Shown here piece after piece: positions 8,597-16,017 of a DNA stretch of 64,000 nucleotides. The notes under the pieces are model-generated. The model saw nothing but the letters and a program-made list of their open reading frames with translations. It was not told the origin of the DNA and did no database searches. A program made the translations under genes and the position numbers. The number at the start of each line of letters is the position of its first letter. Within the stretch, counting starts at the first letter, position 1. Where the stretch lies: assembly GCA_947498415.1 (NCBI GenBank), contig CANMKB010000002.1, positions 186,001 to 250,000 of the forward strand, written 5' to 3'. The DNA comes from an uncultured Paracoccaceae bacterium. GTDB lineage: Bacteria; Pseudomonadota; Alphaproteobacteria; Rhodobacterales; Rhodobacteraceae.

Positions 8597-9781
8597 ATGT
8601 TTCAGCCGCTGTTTGAAAACCTAAGAACGGAAGGCGTGCCCGTCAGCCTACGCGAATACCTTAGCTTTCTGGCTGCGTTGAAAACCGGGATTGCGACCTA
8701 TGACAGCGAGGTCTTTTACTACCTTGCGCGCACCACGATGGTGAAGGACGAACGCAATCTGGATAAGTTCGATCGTGCATTCGCGTCGACGTTTGAAGGA
8801 TTGGGCGAGCTTTCGGCCGAGGACATCCTAGAGGCCGTCGACATTCCCGAAGAATGGCTGCGCAAGATGGCAGAAAAACATCTTTCCCCAGAAGAAATGG
8901 CCGAAATCGAAGCCCTAGGGGGCTTTGATAAGTTGATGGAAACGCTGCAAGAGCGGCTGAAGGAACAAGAAGGCCGCCACCAAGGCGGCAACAAGTGGAT
9001 CGGCACCGCGGGAACCAGCCCATTTGGCGCTTATGGTTATAACCCCGAAGGTGTGCGTATTGGCCAGAAAGAAAGTCGCCACAGACGCGCTGTAAAGGTC
9101 TGGGACAAGCGTGAATTCAAGAACTTAGACGGCGATGTTGAACTCGGCACACGCAACATAAAGGTCGCCCTGAAACGGCTGCGCAGCTGGGCCCGAGATG
9201 GCGCAACAGATGAGCTTGATCTTGAAGGCACCATCCGCGCCACCGCCGAACATGGCTACCTAGATGTGCAAATGCGCCCGGAGCGGCGCAATGCGGTTAA
9301 GGTATTGTTGTTCTTTGATATTGGCGGCTCGATGGATCCGCATATCCGTGTTGTCGAAGAATTATTCTCGGCTGCCCGCACTGAATTCAAACATCTTGAA
9401 CATTTCTATTTCCACAATTGCCTTTACGAAGGCGTCTGGCGTGACAACTCTCGTCGGTGGAACGAACAGACCCCCACTTGGGAGGTGCTGCGCACCTATG
9501 GGGCTGACTATAAATGTATCTTTGTGGGCGATGCGTCGATGTCACCCTACGAAGTGGCCTATGCCGGCGGTGCCAACGAACATTGGAACCAAGAGGCTGG
9601 CCAAGTTTGGCTAGAGCGTGCACGCGACCAGTGGTCTTCGCATCTATGGATCAACCCGGTTCCTGAACAACAATGGGAATACACCCATTCCATCAACATG
9701 ATCCGCGATATTTTTCCAGATCGCATGGTGCCAATGACCCTTGCCGGGCTTGATCAAGGCATGAAGCTTTTGATGCAATGA
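8597..9781 (+). CDS. VWA-domain protein (CoxE-like), MoxR partner
   Basis: A 394-aa protein with an acidic helical N-terminal half (about 1-130) and a C-terminal von Willebrand A-like domain. The MIDAS-type motif is FFDIGGSMD around 239-247, where the second position usually held by Ser is Gly (DxGxS). The later GDASMSPYEV segment supplies the remaining loop. This is the arrangement of CoxE-like VWA proteins that work with a MoxR ATPase. No signal peptide or membrane helix is seen, so it is cytoplasmic. It starts 3 bp after the miniprotein stop. The exact client is unknown. Confidence 0.88.
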   Translation: MFQPLFENLRTEGVPVSLREYLSFLAALKTGIATYDSEVFYYLARTTMVKDERNLDKFDRAFASTFEGLGELSAEDILEAVDIPEEWLRKMAEKHLSPEEMAEIEALGGFDKLMETLQERLKEQEGRHQGGNKWIGTAGTSPFGAYGYNPEGVRIGQKESRHRRAVKVWDKREFKNLDGDVELGTRNIKVALKRLRSWARDGATDELDLEGTIRATAEHGYLDVQMRPERRNAVKVLLFFDIGGSMDPHIRVVEELFSAARTEFKHLEHFYFHNCLYEGVWRDNSRRWNEQTPTWEVLRTYGADYKCIFVGDASMSPYEVAYAGGANEHWNQEAGQVWLERARDQWSSHLWINPVPEQQWEYTHSINMIRDIFPDRMVPMTLAGLDQGMKLLMQ

Positions 9782-9819
9782 CGTTGACCCGGGCGTGATG
9801 CGCCCCCATATCTAAGCAC

Positions 9820-10506
9820 ATGATTAAGTTTACCCCAATCCTACTGGCCATCTTCTATGGTATTGTGATGTATCGCTTTTCCGCGTGGCGCCTCTCACGT
9901 GAATTGGATGAAAAATCCACAGAGCTTGCAGATGCTGAATTGGTTAAACTCACACGCAAAATGGCAGAGGCTTTGGATTTGCCCCGTATTCGTGTGCATA
10001 TCTACGAGATCGAGCCCATTAACGGGCTTGCCGCGCCCGATGGGCGCATTTTCATCACGCGTGGCTTTTATAATCGTTTTCGATCGGGGGATGTAAGCCG
10101 CGAAGAACTAGCCAGCGTGATTGCCCATGAATTGGGCCACGTGGCCTTGGGCCATTCGCGCCGCCGCATGATTGATTTTTCAGGTCAAAATGCCCTGCGC
10201 ACAGCGCTTGCTATGGTGATCTCTCGCTTTATTCCTGGGATTGGCCCTTGGATCGCCAACACATTGATGAGCCTGTTGGCCGCGCGACTGTCACGGTCAG
10301 ACGAATATGAAGCGGATGAATATGCGGCAGCTCTGCTGACAAAGTCTGGGATTGGCACCGCGCCACAAAAGTCTTTGTTTGGCAAACTAGAGGCCCTCAC
10401 TCAAAGCAATGCAGGCAAAGCGCCTGCTTGGCTTCTGAGCCACCCAAAAACGCCAGAGCGTATTCAAGCGATCGAAGCGCTCGAACAGAAGTGGGGCACA
10501 GCTTAG
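9820..10506 (+). CDS. M48-family membrane zinc metalloprotease
   Basis: A 228-aa M48 peptidase. An N-terminal hydrophobic segment (about 4-20) anchors it. The zinc motif is HELGH at 103-107 inside VIAHELGHVALGHSRRR, and the third ligand Glu is in DEYEADEYAA near 161-170. A second hydrophobic stretch (about 128-155) lies between the two. Members include HtpX- and BepA-like quality-control proteases. It ends a five-gene run with moxR, DUF2927, miniprotein and VWA, 38 bp after the VWA stop. Substrate is unknown. Confidence 0.9.
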   Translation: MIKFTPILLAIFYGIVMYRFSAWRLSRELDEKSTELADAELVKLTRKMAEALDLPRIRVHIYEIEPINGLAAPDGRIFITRGFYNRFRSGDVSREELASVIAHELGHVALGHSRRRMIDFSGQNALRTALAMVISRFIPGIGPWIANTLMSLLAARLSRSDEYEADEYAAALLTKSGIGTAPQKSLFGKLEALTQSNAGKAPAWLLSHPKTPERIQAIEALEQKWGTA

Positions 10507-10515
10507 GCTGATTGC

Positions 10516-11055
10516 TTAGCGAAAGACCTTAGCCAAACGCGGAAGCCGCGCCTTTTTCAACAGCGCATGGGTTGTCCAGACCTCACCAGACATCTCTGAA
10601 GCCGTCTGCCGGACACCTTCGACCACTGCGGCAACCGCATCTGGCGTCTGCTCCCAGCAGCCCCTCACAAGCGCATCTGGATCAATACGATCCAGACCTT
10701 CTTCGGCAAGGATATGGCGCGGGAAATCTTTAGCATTCAGCGTGACGATTTTATCGGCATAGCCTGAAATCGCAGCCGCCAAAACATGCTCGTCTGCAGC
10801 GTCTGGCAAATACAGCCGATCCTCAAGTGAAGGTTTCCAAGTGACTTCGGCGTTGGGCCAAGCAGAACGGATCAGGGCAATTTCGCCGCGCGCTTGGACT
10901 TCGCCCGTTGGGCCAATCTTACGCGCGGCACGCGCCCATTCTTCTAGAATGCGCGCAGACCAAAGCGGTGTATAGGCGCCGGTTTTGGCCACGCCCAGCA
11001 GGACTTCGCGCATCACTGTTGGATACAGAACGCAGGTGTCCAGCAAAAGCTTCAT
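10516..11055 (-). CDS. PIN-domain protein (RSP_2648-like)
   Basis: A 179-aa protein with the PIN nuclease layout: LLLDTCVLYP with the first Asp at about residue 6, an EEW acidic helix near 38-40, DAADEHVLAAA near 85-95 and TLNAKDF near 103-109. This gives the acidic residues needed for metal-dependent RNA cleavage. The protein resembles a Rhodobacterales PIN family that is not part of a toxin-antitoxin pair; no antitoxin-like gene flanks it. Its start overlaps the stop of the upstream methyltransferase gene by 4 bp (ATGA), so the two are translationally coupled and may act on the same RNA. That link is inference. Confidence 0.82.
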   Translation of the reverse strand: MKLLLDTCVLYPTVMREVLLGVAKTGAYTPLWSARILEEWARAARKIGPTGEVQARGEIALIRSAWPNAEVTWKPSLEDRLYLPDAADEHVLAAAISGYADKIVTLNAKDFPRHILAEEGLDRIDPDALVRGCWEQTPDAVAAVVEGVRQTASEMSGEVWTTHALLKKARLPRLAKVFR

Positions 11056-12257
11056 AGGCGGAAGAACAGCGCCTTAAGGTATCCGCTTTCCGCCAGCTGA
11101 GGCATCAGGGGATGGTCTGGCCCTGCAAAGCCTGTGTGGATCAATTGACCACGGCGCCCGCCCCGCCCAATGCCGCGTGCGGATGAATTGCGGAACAGCG
11201 AAAGCTCTGCTGCGTGGGAACAGGAGCACAGCACCAAATAGCCACCTTCGGCCACCAGAGGCGCTGCCATACGCGCCACACGCTCATAGGCGCGCAGGCC
11301 CTTTTCCAGCGCAGGCTTTGATGGTGCAAAGGCGGGCGGATCGCAGACGACCACATCAAACTTTGCGCCTTCTTCGGCCAAGGCTTGCAGTTGATCAAAG
11401 GCATCGCCCTTGCGGGTTGTAAAACGGTCTTCGAATCCTGCGCGTCTTGCGCCCTCTTCAGCCAAGGCCAATGCTGGCGCAGATCCATCCACGGCCACAG
11501 CGCTTTCTGCCCCACCAGCAAGTGCCGCCAAGGAAAAGCCACCTACATGTGAGAACACATCCAGCACCCGTGCGCCTTTGGAAAGGCCTGCCGTAAAGGC
11601 GTGGTTGGGGCGCTGATCAAAGAACAATCCGGTTTTCTGACCACCTGTCAGATCTGCCATATAGGTTGCGCCATTCATTTGAACCGCAACGGGGCCGTCT
11701 GGGGCTTTGCCCAGAACCGCACCGCTTTCGTCATCCAGCCCTTCAAGGCTACGCGCACGGCCAGACCCGCTTTTGAGTACATTGGCAACGCCTGGGACCT
11801 GCGCCAAGGCTTCGGTCAGCTGGGGCATCAAGCGATCCGCCCAAGCCGCGTTTGGTTGCACCACACAGGTGTCGCCAAAGCGATCAATGATCACACCCGG
11901 CAAGCCATCAGTTTCTGCATGAACCAAACGATAGAACGGCGCATCATACAGCCGTTCGCGCAACTCAAGCGCCTTGGTGATCCGTGCAGCAAACCAAGCG
12001 GCATCAAGCGTGGCCTCTGGGTTGCGATCCAACATGCGGCAAATGATTTTACTGTTGGGGTTAACGGCCACAAGCCCCATCGGGCGACGTTCGCTGTCTT
12101 CGAGCACAGCAAGTGTGCCCGGCGCGATGTTTTTCGTGCGGCGGTCAGTGACAAGTTCGTTTTCATACACCCAAGGAAAACCATGACGCACTGCGCGGGC
12201 ATTGGCTTTGGGTTTCAGGCGAACAATCGGGAGCGTATCTGTCAGGGCATCAGTCAT
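11052..12257 (-). CDS. Class I SAM-dependent rRNA methyltransferase (RlmI-like)
   Basis: A 401-aa protein with an N-terminal PUA-like RNA-binding part (LKPKANARAVRHGFPWVYEN) and a C-terminal Rossmann methyltransferase domain. The SAM motif is VLDVFSHVGGFSLAAL around 218-235 and the catalytic-loop motif is VVCDPPAF; CSCSHA follows. This order is that of RlmI-type 23S rRNA m5C methyltransferases. The target base cannot be assigned from sequence. It is the first gene of a two-gene unit with the PIN protein. Confidence 0.9.
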   Translation of the reverse strand: MTDALTDTLPIVRLKPKANARAVRHGFPWVYENELVTDRRTKNIAPGTLAVLEDSERRPMGLVAVNPNSKIICRMLDRNPEATLDAAWFAARITKALELRERLYDAPFYRLVHAETDGLPGVIIDRFGDTCVVQPNAAWADRLMPQLTEALAQVPGVANVLKSGSGRARSLEGLDDESGAVLGKAPDGPVAVQMNGATYMADLTGGQKTGLFFDQRPNHAFTAGLSKGARVLDVFSHVGGFSLAALAGGAESAVAVDGSAPALALAEEGARRAGFEDRFTTRKGDAFDQLQALAEEGAKFDVVVCDPPAFAPSKPALEKGLRAYERVARMAAPLVAEGGYLVLCSCSHAAELSLFRNSSARGIGRGGRRGQLIHTGFAGPDHPLMPQLAESGYLKALFFRL

Positions 12258-12304
12258 GGCGCTCTCCTACTGGGATATGGCGCACAAGGAAAGCACCGAA
12301 GCGC

Positions 12305-12565
12305 TTACTGTTGATTTTTGCGCGCTTGGCGTCCGCCACGCCGCCCCGAGACGGTGATGCGGTTTTGCCCTTCGGTCAGAACTTCGGTCATGGGGTGATC
12401 AGGATTCTCAGGCCTGTAGTGATCTAAAAGCTGTTTGATCTGTGTCGGGCCATCCATATCTTGGGGCAAACCAATGGCCCAATCCATGAAAATGGAACGG
12501 CATTGCTGAAGGTCAATGCCATCAATACGATAAGATTCACGAATCAACCCTTTGGGATCATACAT
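12305..12565 (-). CDS. Small conserved hypothetical protein downstream of glnE
   Basis: An 86-aa acidic-then-basic protein. It begins MYDPKGLIRESYRIDGID and ends in a very basic tail (GRRGGRQARKNQQ). ATG 12565 is chosen because GGGA stands 6 bases upstream; it overlaps the glnE stop by 8 bp, so it is read from the glnE transcript. No membrane segment or signal peptide. I do not recognise a named domain. The middle (IFMDWAIGLPQDMDGPTQIKQLLDHYRPENPDHPMTEVL in part) looks helical. Confidence 0.75.
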   Translation of the reverse strand: MYDPKGLIRESYRIDGIDLQQCRSIFMDWAIGLPQDMDGPTQIKQLLDHYRPENPDHPMTEVLTEGQNRITVSGRRGGRQARKNQQ

Positions 12566-15356
12566 TTTCTTTCCCTTCATCCGTTGCGCCGAGCACATCT
12601 GAAATCACGTGCCCTGCGGCGGCCGTCTCGGCCACCAAGCGTTCTGAGAATGCATCCATGCTCACATCTCCCGTTTCGCGCAATAGGAAACTTTCAGCCC
12701 CCGCCGCCATTTTATCAGGCGAGATGGCCCCCCCGCCCAACAGGCGGCTGGCGACCTGCACAGTCCAACACAGATCGTAGGTGGCTGACAGAAGTTGCGC
12801 CGCGTCTGCGGGTATCAAGCCCACGTCAACGCCTGCACTCAGCGAGTCGGCAATGTCATGGCTGCTGCTGCCTGCCAACAGTGCAACGGCCTGTGCTGTC
12901 AGTTCGATGTCTTGCAACCGCCCTGCTCCAAGCTTGGTGTCCCAGGGACCATCAGGCGATTTGGCGGCAGAAATCTTTTGGCGCATATCCAAGACATCGG
13001 CCTTAACCTTTTCCGGATCAGACGGCCGCGCCAACAGCGCACAACGGAAGGTTTCAATATCGGCCATCAGTGCTGAGGTGCCGGCCACAGGCCGTGCCCG
13101 CGTCAGCGCAAGATGTTCCCACGTCCAAGCTTTGTTTTCTTGATAGTCGGTAAAGGAGGCAACAGAGGTGGCCACAGGCCCCTGCGTTCCGGAGGGACGC
13201 AGACGCATGTCGATTTCGTACAACCGCCCTTCGGCCATCTGTGCGGTGACTGCTGTCACCAAGGCCTGTGTGAGCCGCGCATAATAGGCCCGCGCCGCCA
13301 GCGGGCGTTTTCCATCGGAATAATCCACCCCATCCGCATCAAAGATCACAATCAAGTCGAGATCAGATCGGGCATTCAAGCGTCGTGCACCCAATGACCC
13401 CATCCCAAGCACCATCGCCCCGCGCCCCGGCGGTGGACCATGTTTTGTGCTGAACTGATCGACCACAACAGGCCACAGCGCGGCCACAACCGCCTCTGCC
13501 AAATCAGCATATTGCGCCCCGGCCGCGGTTGCCCCAATAAGTCCGCGCAGATGATGGACCCCGATGCGGAAGTGCCATTCTTTGGTCCAACGTCGGGTGT
13601 CATCTAGCTTGCGTTCATAATCAGGCTCTTCGGCCAGCCTCGTCGACAGCTCGTCTTTCAGCGCCTCAAGCCCGGGCCAATCCGTAAAAAACGCCCCGCC
13701 AATAACACCATCAAACACCGCAGAGTTGCGCGACAAATAGCGTGCAAGCTCTTGCGATGTGCCCGCGATATCTGTCAGCAAATCAATCAGTTGCGGATTG
13801 GAATCCAACAGTGAAAACACTTGAACCCCGGCCGGTAGGCCCGCCAAAAACCCATCCAGAGCCACCAGAGCTTCATCTGGTTTTTCCGCGCGTTTCAAGC
13901 GACTCAGCAATTCCGGTTTCAGCCGATTGAAAATCTCCAAAGCGCGTTCAGACCGCAGCGCAGGATAAGTGTTCCATCGTTCTAGAATGGCTTCATCAAA
14001 CCCATTCTCAACCACAGGTTCAGAGGGTTGCGCAGTATCAGGAGCAAAGAACGCCTCGGTCAAGGCATGAACATCTTGGAACCGCTTGATCAGCCCTGCC
14101 CGTACTTCATGCAAATCCTGGCCCATCAAACACGCAACGCGCTGTTGCCCCTCTTCTGATTTGGGGAAAGCATGGGTTTGGGTGTCATGAATCATCTGAA
14201 TGCGATGTTCGACCTCACGCAATGCACGGTAGTGCTTGCCCAATTCTTCGGCGGTGCTTTGATCGACCCAGCCTTTGTTGGCCAGTTGTGTAAGCGATGC
14301 AACGGTTTCGCGCCCCCGCAATTCAGGGTCGCGTCCGCCTGCGATCAGTTGGCGGGTCTGGGTGAAAAACTCGATCTCTCGGATTCCCCCCCGACCCAGC
14401 TTAACATTATGCCCCTCTAGCGTGATTTTCCCGCCAAGACCTTTGTGTTCGCGAATACGCAAACGCATATTATGCGCATCTTCAATCGCCGCAAAATCAA
14501 GATGCTTGCGCCAGACAAAGGGCCGTAATCCCTTAAGAAAACGCTTTCCAGCCGCAATATCACCTGCGGCACCACGGGCCTTAATAAACGCGGCGCGTTC
14601 CCATGTGCGACCCAGACTTTCGTAATAGCGTTCAGCCGCCTCCATCGCCAGGCAAACAGGCGTGACCGCAGGGTCAGGCCGCAGGCGCAAATCAGTGCGA
14701 AACACATAGCCTTCGCCCGTTGGATCATTCAACAAGGCCATCGCCCGGCGCGTGGCCCGCACCAAAGAGGCCCGCGCATCAAAGAAATCATCAGGCTCAT
14801 AGCGGGTTTCATCAAACAGGCAGATCAGATCAATATCGCTGCTATAGTTCAACTCATGTGCGCCCATTTTGCCCATGGCAAGACACACCAGACCGCCGCA
14901 ATCTGAAACGTCATCTTCGGTCTGGCCCGGTAATTTACCGCGCGTGATCTCTTTGGCAACCATCGCTTTCACGGCCAAATGGGTCGAAAGATCGGCATAG
15001 TCGGTCAGCGCTTTTGTCACCTCTTCAAGCGACCAAACCCCTGCCACATCTGCCAAACCTGTTAGCAAAGCAACGCGCCGTTTGCCCTGCCGCAATGCAG
15101 ACCCCAACTGATCTGGCGCCTGCTCGGCCATATCATGGGCCACCTGAGCCAAAGCGCCTTCGGGCATTTCCATTGCGCCGGGCAGCCAATCAGCCTCTTT
15201 TTCAATCAGGGATTTCAGATATGGGCTGCTGCCGGCGGTGCCGATGATCAGCTTTGACATGTCCCCAGCTAAATCAGGAACACAAGCCGCCGCATCCTGC
15301 CCTGCTTGAAGGTCATAGGGCCGTGGCAATTTGGTGAAACGCGATGCAAAATTCAT
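12558..15356 (-). CDS. glnE: Bifunctional glutamine synthetase adenylyltransferase/deadenylase
   Basis: A 932-aa enzyme that adenylylates glutamine synthetase when nitrogen is plentiful and removes the AMP when it is scarce. It has two nucleotidyltransferase domains: the N-terminal one with the GxxDxD-type SSDIDLICLFDE and the C-terminal one with ARSDLDLIVIFDADG, separated by helical regulatory parts. Both keep paired Asp residues. ATG 15356 (MNFASRFTKLPRPYD) is chosen because the frame upstream runs into the tRNA-Val gene. The ribosome site there is weak. The length fits the family. Confidence 0.94.
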   Translation of the reverse strand: MNFASRFTKLPRPYDLQAGQDAAACVPDLAGDMSKLIIGTAGSSPYLKSLIEKEADWLPGAMEMPEGALAQVAHDMAEQAPDQLGSALRQGKRRVALLTGLADVAGVWSLEEVTKALTDYADLSTHLAVKAMVAKEITRGKLPGQTEDDVSDCGGLVCLAMGKMGAHELNYSSDIDLICLFDETRYEPDDFFDARASLVRATRRAMALLNDPTGEGYVFRTDLRLRPDPAVTPVCLAMEAAERYYESLGRTWERAAFIKARGAAGDIAAGKRFLKGLRPFVWRKHLDFAAIEDAHNMRLRIREHKGLGGKITLEGHNVKLGRGGIREIEFFTQTRQLIAGGRDPELRGRETVASLTQLANKGWVDQSTAEELGKHYRALREVEHRIQMIHDTQTHAFPKSEEGQQRVACLMGQDLHEVRAGLIKRFQDVHALTEAFFAPDTAQPSEPVVENGFDEAILERWNTYPALRSERALEIFNRLKPELLSRLKRAEKPDEALVALDGFLAGLPAGVQVFSLLDSNPQLIDLLTDIAGTSQELARYLSRNSAVFDGVIGGAFFTDWPGLEALKDELSTRLAEEPDYERKLDDTRRWTKEWHFRIGVHHLRGLIGATAAGAQYADLAEAVVAALWPVVVDQFSTKHGPPPGRGAMVLGMGSLGARRLNARSDLDLIVIFDADGVDYSDGKRPLAARAYYARLTQALVTAVTAQMAEGRLYEIDMRLRPSGTQGPVATSVASFTDYQENKAWTWEHLALTRARPVAGTSALMADIETFRCALLARPSDPEKVKADVLDMRQKISAAKSPDGPWDTKLGAGRLQDIELTAQAVALLAGSSSHDIADSLSAGVDVGLIPADAAQLLSATYDLCWTVQVASRLLGGGAISPDKMAAGAESFLLRETGDVSMDAFSERLVAETAAAGHVISDVLGATDEGKENV

Positions 15357-15461
15357 GCATTGACCATGCCGAGCTGTGAAAGACGCGTCAACTTGATATG
15401 ACGCGGGCATCAACCGCATAAGCTGCGTTCGTCTGGTAGAGCATTGTTCTGAAAGAGATAA

Positions 15462-15537
<76 letters not shown>

Positions 15538-15546
15538 ATGAGGGGG

Positions 15547-15575
15547 CTTCTATCGCTCTCGCATTCAGGGTGCAA
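15547..15575 (-). promoter_or_regulatory. Candidate promoter of tRNA-Val
   Basis: On the minus strand TTGCAC (15575-15570) and TAGAAG (15552-15547) are separated by exactly 17 bp, and the -10 box lies 9 bp before the tRNA 5' end. This is a good sigma-70-type match in spacing, with a weaker -35. Confidence 0.5.
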
Positions 15576-15751
15576 GCACCTCTGAAGATTAATTTACTAT
15601 TTTTTTGCGCCCCTTCACAAAAAATTTTGCGGCGTCGATGCCACATTGCTTGATCGAAGAGGAAAATCACCGTTCGCCCGAATTGACATAACATCGTCCC
15701 TTCGCGTTGATACGTTCATTCTACACAATTGGGGACACCCCGGGGGACACA

Positions 15752-15940
15752 ATGAAAAAACGATGCGCGGCTTTGGCCGTTACTCTTGCGATGACATCTG
15801 CGGCTCAGGCCGGCAGCGTGTCTGATCCAGAAATCGAAGCACCTGTCATTGCAGCTGCCGCTGAATCCAGCTCTTTGTCTGCAGGTACAGTGATGGCGAT
15901 TATGACTATATCTATACTTTGGGCGGCGCTCGACGATTGA
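15752..15940 (+). CDS. Small secreted/membrane protein, 62 aa
   Basis: ATG 15752 is preceded by GGGG and encodes 62 residues. Residues 1-20 form a signal peptide (basic MKKR, hydrophobic core, cleavage at SAAQAG). The mature part is acidic (SDPEIEAPVIAAAAES) and ends in a hydrophobic segment (GTVMAIMTISILWAAL), so it may stay in the membrane. An upstream in-frame start at 15707 lacks a ribosome site. I do not assign a function. A bidirectional terminator follows. Confidence 0.65.
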   Translation: MKKRCAALAVTLAMTSAAQAGSVSDPEIEAPVIAAAAESSSLSAGTVMAIMTISILWAALDD

Positions 15941-15963
15941 TCTTGTCACATCAGCATATGAAA

Positions 15964-15998
15964 AAAGGCGCTCTGCCGGTTCTGACAGAGCGCCTTTT
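15964..15998. terminator. Bidirectional rho-independent terminator
   Basis: AAAGGCGCTCTG and CAGAGCGCCTTTT form a 12-bp stem with a short loop, flanked by A and T runs on both sides. It serves the small secreted gene on the plus strand and lon on the minus strand, whose stops lie on either side. Confidence 0.85.
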
Positions 15999-16017
15999 CT
16001 TTTTCTAAACCAAGATG

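Noticed and set aside
10516..11055. PIN gene as a VapC toxin of a toxin-antitoxin pair
   Set aside because: No small antitoxin gene on either side; the coupling is to a methyltransferase.
12461..15247. Several plus-strand open frames across glnE
   Set aside because: All lie opposite the well-supported glnE reading frame and have Arg/Pro-rich random composition.
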